From NCBI RefSeq assembly GCF_016892605.1, contig NZ_JAFEMV010000002.1, forward strand, positions 434,001 to 498,000: 64,000 nt of DNA, given 5' to 3'. Made by a program: the position numbers and the translations under genes. The DNA is from Desemzia sp. RIT 804 (GTDB taxonomy: Bacteria; Bacillota; Bacilli; Lactobacillales; Carnobacteriaceae). Position 1 is the stretch's first letter, and every line of letters starts with the position of its first letter. A model generated the notes under the pieces. The model was not told the origin of the DNA. It searched no databases and saw only the letters and a program-made list of their open reading frames with translations. This document shows positions 35,033 through 41,879 of the stretch, piece by piece.

Positions 35033-35641
35033 ATGGAAATTAAAGCTATCAAAAGAAATACAGTTGGAACAGGCTCTTCAAATCATGATCGTCGCGAAGA
35101 AAAAATCCCAGCGGTCATTTACGGAAGAGGCATAGATTCTATTCCTGTTTTACTAGACGAAAAAGAAATTACTACTATTTTAAAAACTCAAGGGGACAGT
35201 GCAATTTTTGATGTGGCTGTCGAAGGTGGAAGAACTGGTCAAGTATATATCAAAGAAGTTCAACGCCATTCATTGAAGAATCAAATCTTACATGTAAGCA
35301 TGCAAACTTTGGAAGCTGGACAAAAATTAACCGTCAATGTTCCAGTTGTATTAGAAAATACCGAAAACATTAAAGTAGGTATCTTGGAACAAACTCTTTA
35401 TGAAATTGCTGTAGAAACAGTAGCTGATAAAGTTCCAGATGAATTTACTGTAGATGCTGGAAGCTTAGAAATTGGTGACACATTAACGGTTGCTGATTTA
35501 GGTACACTTCCAGATGTAGAAATTTTAGAAGAAACTGATACTTTACTAGCAACAGTATCTGCTCCTCGTGTAGAAGAAGAACCAACTGAAGAAGCTGCTG
35601 CTGAGCCAGAAGTCATCGGTGAAGCAGATACAACACAATAA
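35033..35641 (+). CDS. rplY: 50S ribosomal protein L25, general stress (Ctc) form
   Basis: The 202-residue protein has the N-terminal L25 fold that binds 5S rRNA (KRNTVGTGSSNHDRREEKIPAVIYGRG) and the second TL5/Ctc beta domain (LHVSMQTLEAGQKLTVNVPVVL; LEIGDTLTVADL), ending in an acidic Glu/Ala tail. This two-domain form is called Ctc in Firmicutes. AAGGGGGAA precedes the ATG. Monocistronic with a strong terminator. It lies directly before the 52-bp repeat array. Confidence 0.95.
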   Translation: MEIKAIKRNTVGTGSSNHDRREEKIPAVIYGRGIDSIPVLLDEKEITTILKTQGDSAIFDVAVEGGRTGQVYIKEVQRHSLKNQILHVSMQTLEAGQKLTVNVPVVLENTENIKVGILEQTLYEIAVETVADKVPDEFTVDAGSLEIGDTLTVADLGTLPDVEILEETDTLLATVSAPRVEEEPTEEAAAEPEVIGEADTTQ

Positions 35642-35685
35642 AATTTTTAAAAGAAACTGGGATAAAACCTCCTAGTATCCAAAAA

Positions 35686-35720
35686 ATGCTACTTGCCAGA
35701 GATGCAAGTAGCATTTTTTT
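35686..35720 (+). terminator. Terminator of rplY
   Basis: ATGCTACTTGC (35686-35696) pairs with GCAAGTAGCAT (35704-35714), with an A6 before and a T7 after. Confidence 0.92.
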
Positions 35721-35873
35721 GTTTATTACTTGTCTATAGTTGATTTGTTTTATTGGTATTTACATGCTGCGTTACTAGGGACTCTTTTTTTAGTAAGGGA
35801 TTTTGAGCATGCTATTCTCTTTTATTCCGAGACCATTCTACTCGATATTTTAAAGCTTTTTTAGACCGGGCTT

Positions 35874-36470
35874 GTCGAGTAGAGCGGGACTACTCGACAT
35901 CTCAATGCTTTTTTAGACCGCTCTTGTCGAGTAGAGTGGGACTACTCGACATCTCAATGCTTTTTTAGACCGCTCTTGTCGAGTAGAGTGGGACTACTCG
36001 ACATCTCAATGCTTTTTTAGACTGTTCTTGTCGAGTAGAGTGGGACTACTCGACATCTCAATGCTTTTTTAGACCGTTCTTGTCGAGTAGAGCGGGACTA
36101 CTCGACATCTCAATGCTTTTTTAGACAGCTCTTGTCGAGTAGAGCTACTCTACTCGACATCCCAATGCTTGTTTAGACCGCTCTTGTCGAGTAGAACGGA
36201 ACTACTCGATATCTCAATGCTTTTTTAGACAGCTCTTCTCCAGTAGAGCTGCTTTACTCGACATCCCAAAGCTTTTTTAGTCTGGGCTTCTCCAGTAGAG
36301 CTGCTCTACTCGACATCTCAATGCTTTTTTAGACAGCTCTTCTCCAGTAGAGCTGCTTTACTCGACATCTCAATGCTTTTTTAGACAGCTCTTCTCCAGT
36401 AGAGCTGCTTTACTCGACATCTCAATGCTTTTTTAGACCGGGCTTCTCCAATAGAGCTACTCTACTGGAC
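35874..36470. repeat. Twelve-copy 52-bp palindrome array
   Basis: Twelve palindromes of the form GTCGAGTAG-N7-CTACTCGAC are joined by a conserved 27-bp linker, typically ATCTCAATGCTTTTTT then AGACCGCTCTT. The period is exactly 52 bp: 11 x 52 + 25 = 597 bp, with no insertions or deletions. Units 1-7 have the GTCGAGTAG left arm; units 8-12 have CTCCAGTAG and a loop AGCTGCT/AGCTACT that extends the stem. Unit 6 is a nearly uninterrupted 11-bp stem with a CTA loop. A half-unit (CTACTCGAT, from 35838) precedes, and a stray GTCCAGTA arm (near 36498) follows. Linkers are alike, so it is not CRISPR. No reading frame crosses it. I do not recognise the family. Confidence 0.95.
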
Positions 36471-36733
36471 AAGATAGGGCCTTTTTCACTCGTTGATGTC
36501 CAGTAAAACAGTTTTATTCTCTAAGATCGTGCTGCACTATCTTCTGCTCCATCAATATGAATGGGGTCATTTGACAAGCAACAGAGGATGAGACAACAGG
36601 TAGATTTCACCTGTTCCTCTCTTTCATTAGTGTTAAAAAAATTTATTCACCAACATCAAGAACCCGTTTTTTTGCTGGGTGGTTTTGTCTCAGTATCTTT
36701 TCCTATCCCACAACTTATAACTTTTGAAAAGAC

Positions 36734-36797
36734 AAAAAATCACAGACTCGGCCGCTCTCCATTTAGTAATGGAAAGGACACGAAACTGTGATTTTTT
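36734..36797. terminator. Terminator-like hairpin with nested loop
   Basis: AAAAAATCACAG (36734-36745) pairs with CTGTGATTTTTT (36786-36797); inside, CCATT (36759-36763) pairs with AATGG (36768-36772). T-runs exist on both strands. It lies downstream of the minus-strand gene at 36884 and can terminate it. The stretch 36511-36733 shows nothing else recognisable. Confidence 0.75.
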
Positions 36798-36883
36798 GCT
36801 ATTTTCCAAAAGTACTATTCATCCTTTGAGTAGAACGAGCCCCACTATTGACGAGGACAACAACCTCAGTTTATTTTCTATCC

Positions 36884-37372
36884 TTAATTTTTAACTACTA
36901 AACAAGTCGGCTGTTCGGCTCCTTCGATACTAAATAAGAAAGCGGTATGTTCTGGCTTTAAATCATTTAATTCTAGACTGGTCACAATCGACTCTCCATT
37001 ATCATCCATCCACGTGTCCCATAATTCTAGTGTTCCACCCGTTTGCAGATGTTCTTTGATGTGCGTTACCAATTGCTCCGCTCGCTCTTCTGTATATCTT
37101 CCAGCTTCTAACGTATAGCGAAATGTCAACTGGGTATGCGGATCTGAATAGTCAGGGTCTTCTTCTTGGATCAACGTGATTTCTTCTAGCAATTCCTCAT
37201 TTTCTACCCATAAAATCATCTCTGGTTCATCCAGATCAAGTCCCAATTCCATCAACTCTGTATCTATTTCAATTCCATTTGCAAGGGCTTCGTTGATGGA
37301 ATACAACTGAACATGTGGATTCTCGATTTCAGGTAATTCATTGGTACTGGCAATAAATCGGTAGCAGCTCAT
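36884..37372 (-). CDS. Acidic hypothetical protein
   Basis: The 162-residue protein is strongly acidic and soluble, with no signal peptide or membrane segment. It begins MSCYRFIASTNELPEIENPH and ends in alternating short strands (HTAFLFSIEGAEQPTCLVV). A central part reads RYTEERAEQLVTHIKEHL, then LELWDTWMDD. ATG 37372 is chosen; AAGGAG lies about 11 nt upstream, while an earlier GTG would be too close. I do not recognise a family or catalytic motif. Confidence 0.75.
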   Translation of the reverse strand: MSCYRFIASTNELPEIENPHVQLYSINEALANGIEIDTELMELGLDLDEPEMILWVENEELLEEITLIQEEDPDYSDPHTQLTFRYTLEAGRYTEERAEQLVTHIKEHLQTGGTLELWDTWMDDNGESIVTSLELNDLKPEHTAFLFSIEGAEQPTCLVVKN

Positions 37373-37402
37373 AGTGGTCACTTCTCCTTATTGAAGTTAG
37401 TC

Positions 37403-37592
37403 TTATATTCTTCTGGGATGGGTGTGTTTAAGTCTTCTTCTAGTACTTTTTTGCTTTTCTGTTTCATTTATAGTTAAATGCACCCGCTGATCCTTTGCTT
37501 TTTCTCTTGTATCATATCTTAAAAAGCTTGGCATGAAAAGAATAACCCAATATAACTACTATGGATAAGACCAAGAAGAATGCAAATGTCAT
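37403..37592 (-). pseudogene. Small membrane-protein ORF, apparently frameshifted
   Basis: After AAGGA, an ATG at 37592 opens 26 codons with one hydrophobic helix (MTFAFFLVLSIVVILGYSFH) ending at TGA 37512. Shifting by one base near the run of T's (about 37525) gives a further ~38 codons, RYDTREKAKDQRVHLTINE and on, to TAA at 37403. A single-helix protein with a charged tail that has lost its frame is plausible, but chance cannot be excluded. Confidence 0.35.
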
Positions 37593-37792
37593 GTGGTTGT
37601 CCTTGATGTTCAAACCAGATTATTCATCACCGAGAGTTTCAAACATCCACTCATAAAGTTACAATTTATTCAGATAAGTCTGCTTTCTATAAATTTTTAT
37701 GAGATAAAAAATACTAGCGAATTTTCACTCGCCAACGTCAAATAGTGTTCAACTATAGTTTTAAGACACGTACTAATCATTCCAATATACAA

Positions 37793-37857
37793 AAAATCTC
37801 CGAGGCTGGTTTATATTCAATGGTCAAAACGTCTTTTGTCCCGCTCTCGGAGATTTT
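37793..37857 (-). terminator. Terminator of the RsgA-type gene carrying a repeat segment in its loop
   Basis: AAAATCTCCGAG (37793-37804) pairs with CTCGGAGATTTT (37846-37857), with U6 following on the minus strand. The enclosed sequence, with part of the stem (37802-37849), is identical over 48 bp to 9283-9330. A small CAAAA-GACG-TTTTG stem lies inside it. Confidence 0.85.
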
Positions 37858-37907
37858 GCTGTAGACCTATTTGATTTAACGAACTGAAATATTTTCTAAC
37901 ATCAGTT

Positions 37908-39008
37908 TCATTTGCGGTTATCTGATTTTAGGGTTTCTTTTTCGGTAGCTTTAGGGTTTCTTTTTCGGTAGCTTCCAGATTCCTTCTTCTTTAATTTTTC
38001 TTGTCTTTTTAGACCTTGTCTTTCTTTACGTGCTGTAAAAGCCAATTCCCTTTGTAATTTTAGATAACTGTCGTATCGCTTACGAGATAAAATGCCTTCT
38101 CCAATGGCCTGATTAATGGCACAACCAGGTTCAGAATTGTGTCCGCAATCCTTGAATTTGCATTGTGTGGCCAACTCTTCGATATCTGAAAAGCTTTCGC
38201 TCAGACCAGTTTGATCTGACGAACTCCACAATTGCAATTCTCTCATCCCAGGAGTATCAATAATGACTCCGCCACTTGGCAGAACTAATAATTCGCGATG
38301 CGTTGTTGTGTGTCTTCCTTTGCTGTCATCAGAACGAATGTCTTTTGTATCCATTATTTCTTGGTGCAACAGTTGATTGACCAACGTTGATTTCCCCACC
38401 CCTGAAGATCCTAGCAGCACCCCTGTCAAATGTTGATGCAGGTATTCTTTGATGATTTCAACATTTTCACCATTCTCACTACTGACAAAATGGACTGGTA
38501 CTCCATACGCAACTGATTCTACATCTAATAGCAAGTGAGAGCGCATGGTTTCATTTGCCAAATCTGCCTTTGTTAATAGGATGATAGGTGTTGATCCAGA
38601 ATCCCATGCAGCAACCAAATAGCGCTCTAATCTGCGGACATTGAAATCGTCGTTGCAACTCATGACCAAAAAAGCGTAATCAATGTTTGTCGCTATCATT
38701 TGTGCTTTCGTTTCGTTCCCAGCTATATTTCGTGCGAACACAGATGTACGCTCAAATACATGGCGGATGATTCCGCGCTCTTCACCAGGCAATTGACTCA
38801 CCATCACCCAATCTCCAACTGCTGGGTAATCGAATGTTGCCTCATAATTGTACGAGCCGGGTAATGTGCATAACCATTCGCCTTTACTTGTCATTACTGT
38901 AAACAAATCTCGTGATTGAATACTGACTCTACCTGGAATCGTCTCGCTTAATATTACTTCATTTTTTAAGTTTTCTAACCTTGAATTCCAACCAATAGTT
39001 TCTAACAT
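37908..39008 (-). CDS. rsgA: RsgA-type ribosome-associated GTPase
   Basis: The 366-residue protein is a circularly permuted GTPase with an N-terminal OB fold, motifs in the order G4 (LLTKADL), G1 (LLGSSGVGKSTLVN), G2 (KGRHTTTHREL), G3 (DTPGMREL), and a C-terminal zinc finger with CKFKDCGHNSEPGCAI. RsgA matures the 30S subunit. The protein is longer than the usual ~300 residues, with an extra N-terminal segment and a very basic tail (QEKLKKKESGSYRKRNPK), typical of a second RsgA copy in lactic acid bacteria. ATG 39008 is chosen because GGAGG lies ~11 nt upstream; an ATG at 39026 precedes that box. The leader holds an attenuator. Confidence 0.9.
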   Translation of the reverse strand: MLETIGWNSRLENLKNEVILSETIPGRVSIQSRDLFTVMTSKGEWLCTLPGSYNYEATFDYPAVGDWVMVSQLPGEERGIIRHVFERTSVFARNIAGNETKAQMIATNIDYAFLVMSCNDDFNVRRLERYLVAAWDSGSTPIILLTKADLANETMRSHLLLDVESVAYGVPVHFVSSENGENVEIIKEYLHQHLTGVLLGSSGVGKSTLVNQLLHQEIMDTKDIRSDDSKGRHTTTHRELLVLPSGGVIIDTPGMRELQLWSSSDQTGLSESFSDIEELATQCKFKDCGHNSEPGCAINQAIGEGILSRKRYDSYLKLQRELAFTARKERQGLKRQEKLKKKESGSYRKRNPKATEKETLKSDNRK

Positions 39009-39042
39009 TTTTTTATGATCCTCCATTTAAGTGCAAATTAAA

Positions 39043-39076
39043 AAGCTATGAACTCTTTTTCGAAAGTTCATAGCTT
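39043..39076 (-). terminator. Leader terminator (attenuator) upstream of rsgA
   Basis: AAGCTATGAACT (39043-39054) pairs perfectly with AGTTCATAGCTT (39065-39076). On the minus strand the stem is followed by UUUUUAAUUU. It lies 35 bp before the rsgA start, so it stops transcripts before the gene. Its upstream arm and loop (39055-39070) are the exact complement of 39148-39163. Confidence 0.75.
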
Positions 39077-39113
39077 CATTCATCGTACTTAAATAGACTC
39101 TTTTCCCGTTCCG

Positions 39114-39200
39114 TTAAATAAGGCGGCGAAGAGCAGATGGATGATGTTGAACTTTCGAAAAAGCATATACGGATGCCGTGAATACATTTTTCAAAATCAT
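39114..39200 (-). CDS. Putative leader peptide of the rsgA attenuator
   Basis: A 28-codon ORF runs from ATG 39200 to TAA 39114, with GAGGAG 9 nt upstream. The peptide starts MILKNVFTASVYAF and ends HHPSALRRLI. Codons 13-18 contain the 16-nt segment (39163-39148) that can pair with the terminator's upstream arm. Position relative to promoter, terminator and gene is that of a translated attenuator leader. Expression is inferred, not shown. Confidence 0.55.
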   Translation of the reverse strand: MILKNVFTASVYAFSKVQHHPSALRRLI

Positions 39201-39242
39201 AAAACATCTCTCCTCTCTCTACTTCCTTATTTGTTAAATCTT

Positions 39243-39271
39243 ATTTTAGCGGTTTCAATGGATTGAGTCAA
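39243..39271 (-). promoter_or_regulatory. Sigma-A promoter of the rsgA leader
   Basis: On the minus strand TTGACT (39271-39266) and TAAAAT (39248-39243) are separated by 17 bp. This places the RNA start near 39236, about 36 nt before the leader ORF. Confidence 0.7.
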
Positions 39272-39374
39272 CCAGTTTTTCAAATTGCATGAAGATAAAA
39301 GCTAACCGCTCTTTTCTGCTTCCTTGCGGCTACTCTTAGATGTGCTGCAAAGGGCAGGTTATACTTCGTGCTCT

Positions 39375-39480
39375 GCTTTTAAACGCACTGCGTTCGGCAG
39401 CTCACGCGCCTATAAGCTAATCCCTAACTGTTAGGAAATGCACCTACCTGTTAGGGATTAGCTTATATTCGGTTAGCTTA
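39375..39480. repeat. Modular intergenic palindrome element D
   Basis: GCTTTTAAACGC (39375-39386) is followed by a 17-bp perfect stem, ATAAGCTAATCCCTAAC (39412-39428) with its complement (39450-39466), and then TATATTC. The left edge and the CCTATAA/TTATATTC junctions match element A at 9204-9330; the stem differs. The neighbouring 39490-39560 is similar in tone (CTTCGTGCTCTACTTTAAATGCAC) and may be a second, decayed copy. Confidence 0.75.
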
Positions 39481-39567
39481 ACGCCTCACTTCGTGCTCTA
39501 CTTTAAATGCACCTAACTTTCGCTGATTGGTGTTTTGCACGGAGAGCTAATCGCCTTTTTTCCCACT

Positions 39568-40350
39568 CTATTGTTTAAAGTTGTTGATCATTCCCATGAT
39601 TTCGTCGCTGCTTTGAGCTGCTTTGAGATTTAGCGAGTATGCTCGTTGTGTGACGATCATATCGGTAAAAGTACTGGCTAAGTCTACGTTTGAACTTTCT
39701 AGGTAGCCTTGCTGGATTTTTCCAAATGCATCATTATTTCCGTTTGAAGTCAGTAATTCAATGCCCTCTGGAATTAGATAATTGTTTCCGCCAGCAGGTT
39801 GTAACGCATCCGGAACACTAGGATAAAATAAAGGTATAGTGGCTACTTGAGTCTCTTGCCCATTCAAACCTTGTATGGTGACTGTACCATTGTCTTGAAT
39901 TACTATATCTCCTTCAGGCCAAGCACCAACAGGAAGCGTCGCGTTCATCACTAAAGCTTCGTTTCGCCCATTAGTCAAAGTTCCGTCACCATTTAGTTGA
40001 AAGCCGCCGTCACGAGTCAAATAAAATTGCCCAGCTGGGTCTGTTACACCGAAAAATCCGTTTCCAGCAATGGCCATGTGGAATGTTCCACCACTTTCAG
40101 TTAATGATCCTTGTGTGAAATCTGAATTCGTCACACCACTCAATGATCCAGCACTAATGTTGGTATTTTCTGCGTTATCCGCTAGAAGCAGTCTATCTTC
40201 TACTAACTGATTCGTCATTAATTCACGAAAATTCACTTGTTTTGATTTGTATCCAGTGGTACTGACATTTGAAATGTCATTTGCAATAGCGTCCATTGCT
40301 TTTTGATGTGCATGGATACCACTTCTACTTGTGCTTAACGAAATGCTCAT
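39568..40350 (-). CDS. flgG: Flagellar distal-rod protein FlgG (FlhP-like)
   Basis: The 260-residue axial protein has the N-terminal rod/hook signature (HAHQKAMDAIANDISNVSTTGYKS) and the C-terminal one (GYLESSNVDLASTFTDMIVTQRAYSLNLKAAQ). The middle has the FlgEFG-specific IAGNGFFGVTDPAGQFYLTRDGGF. It is the last gene of the large flagellar unit and pairs with flgF just upstream, like flhO-flhP in Bacillus. Such proteins build the distal rod beneath the hook. GGAGGA precedes the ATG. FlgG versus FlgF naming rests on order and size. Confidence 0.88.
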   Translation of the reverse strand: MSISLSTSRSGIHAHQKAMDAIANDISNVSTTGYKSKQVNFRELMTNQLVEDRLLLADNAENTNISAGSLSGVTNSDFTQGSLTESGGTFHMAIAGNGFFGVTDPAGQFYLTRDGGFQLNGDGTLTNGRNEALVMNATLPVGAWPEGDIVIQDNGTVTIQGLNGQETQVATIPLFYPSVPDALQPAGGNNYLIPEGIELLTSNGNNDAFGKIQQGYLESSNVDLASTFTDMIVTQRAYSLNLKAAQSSDEIMGMINNFKQ

Positions 40351-40375
40351 TCTTGTCCTCCATCTTCAACTTCGT

Positions 40376-41119
40376 TTATACTTTGCCTAATTCATTGACC
40401 GCTTTTTGTAAAGTCTGGTCTGCTGCTTGCAAGATTTTTTGGTTAGCTTCAAATTCTCTAGAGATCTGCATCAAATCGATCATTACATCAGCTGTATTCG
40501 TATTGGCTGTTTCAACAGCAGATTGGAGCACGACACTGTCCCCAGTCATCACTCCGCCATTCCCTGAAAATAATGTATCTCCGGTACTTGTAAGACCAGC
40601 TGGATCTGCAAATGTCGTCAATTGAAGCTGCTGCCCTGTTTCAATGATCATTCCATTATTGGCAACTGTAAACTCCATACTGCCCACTTGAATAGGAGCA
40701 TTCGTTGTACTTAATACTTGATGCCCATCTTGCGTAGCTAGAAATCCTTCTGCATCTACAGTGAAATTCCCGTTACGTGTGTACATCACTTCTCCAGCGG
40801 TCGTTTCAACCGTAAAGAAAGCATCTCCTTGAATCGCTAAATCAGTAGATGAATTGCTCAATTTGATACCGCCTTGACTGAAATCACGGTAAACTTCATC
40901 GATTTGGTTCCCTAATGAAAGCCCGCCTACATTCATTTGCTGATTTAATTTTGGACCATCCAAACGGTTAAAGAGATTTTGTTCCAACAACGTACTTTGA
41001 ATGATTTCTTGTTTTTTGTACCCAGCTGTATTCAAATTTGCTACAGATGTACTTAGATTTTCTTGTTTCTTCTCTAAGATATGTAAATTTCTATTTGTTG
41101 TGATCAATCCTCTAATCAT
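40376..41119 (-). CDS. flgF: Flagellar rod protein FlgF (FlhO-like)
   Basis: The 247-residue protein shares the axial layout: N-terminal NLHILEKKQENLSTSVANLNTAGYKK, central IQGDAFFTVETTAGEVMYTRNGNF and C-terminal NTNTADVMIDLMQISREFEANQKILQA. In Bacillus the corresponding FlhO is part of the rod. The start overlaps the sigD 3' end by 8 bp, so the two are translationally coupled. The N-terminal consensus Asn-Ile is slightly diverged (SVANLNT). Confidence 0.87.
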   Translation of the reverse strand: MIRGLITTNRNLHILEKKQENLSTSVANLNTAGYKKQEIIQSTLLEQNLFNRLDGPKLNQQMNVGGLSLGNQIDEVYRDFSQGGIKLSNSSTDLAIQGDAFFTVETTAGEVMYTRNGNFTVDAEGFLATQDGHQVLSTTNAPIQVGSMEFTVANNGMIIETGQQLQLTTFADPAGLTSTGDTLFSGNGGVMTGDSVVLQSAVETANTNTADVMIDLMQISREFEANQKILQAADQTLQKAVNELGKV

Positions 41120-41831
41120 TGTAAGCCTCTTTCATGTAACTTTTTAATTTTACAATCATTTTCCCATGGATCTGAGAAATACGTGGTACCGATAAGTCAT
41201 AGACAAATGCAATTTCTTTCAAACTCAATTCATCTACATACAGCATGTTTAAAATTTGCTGTTCGCGCTCATCTAATCTTTTAACAGCTACAGCCAATAG
41301 CTGTTTTCGTTCCGTATCCAGCAGCAGTTCTTCAGAATTCACAGCTGTTTTGTCTTCCAGCATATCCAACACTTCTACATCATGCCCATCTTCAGAAAAT
41401 AAAACGTCTTCCAAAGAAACAGAAGCGAGTTGGTGTACAGTCTCATGGATTTTTGCCAATTCTTTTTCGCCAATTCCCAATTCTGCACAAATTTCTTTAT
41501 CGTTTGGTGTGCGCATAAGAGTTTTTTCCAACTTGTCTTTAGCTTTATAAAAATTATTCAGATTCGTGATACGAGATCTTGATACTTTGGACGTTTTGCG
41601 CACTTCATCAATGATTGCTCCTTTGATACGGATATACGCATATCCTTCAAAAGGAACTTTTTTTGATTTATCAAACTTATTCAATGCATCCATTAAACCG
41701 ATCACGCCCATGTTGATCAAATCAGAACGTTCATAATCACTTCGCTTGATGTCTAAACCATTCACTACTTTTTCGACCAAGGGAAGATATTTTAAGATTT
41801 CTTGTTCTCGATCTGTCTCATAATACATCAT
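41112..41831 (-). CDS. sigD: Flagellar sigma factor SigD/FliA
   Basis: The 239-residue sigma-28 protein lacks region 1.1 and has region 2 (LINMGVIGLMDALNKFDKSKKVPFEGYAYIRIKGAIIDEVRK), region 3 (RSRITNLNNFYKAKDKLEK…RTPNDKEICAELGI) and region 4 with the helix-turn-helix LSLKEIAFVYDLSVPRISQIHGKMI. It directs transcription of late flagellar genes such as flagellin. AGGAGG precedes the first of two ATGs. It lies between flhA and flgF. In Bacillus, flhF, flhG and the chemotaxis genes separate flhA from sigD; here they are missing. Confidence 0.94.
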   Translation of the reverse strand: MMYYETDREQEILKYLPLVEKVVNGLDIKRSDYERSDLINMGVIGLMDALNKFDKSKKVPFEGYAYIRIKGAIIDEVRKTSKVSRSRITNLNNFYKAKDKLEKTLMRTPNDKEICAELGIGEKELAKIHETVHQLASVSLEDVLFSEDGHDVEVLDMLEDKTAVNSEELLLDTERKQLLAVAVKRLDEREQQILNMLYVDELSLKEIAFVYDLSVPRISQIHGKMIVKLKSYMKEAYND

Positions 41832-41879
41832 TGCCCTTCCTCCTAGCCATTTCGTTTTGGTGTGTACTATCTCGCGTCA

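Noticed and set aside
35874-36470. CRISPR array
   Set aside because: The stretches between palindromes are alike in all units rather than unique spacers, the unit is 52 bp throughout, and no cas genes are in the window.
36561-36791. 76-residue plus-strand reading frame after the array
   Set aside because: It has no ribosome site and runs through a terminator hairpin, and its composition is unlike a protein.
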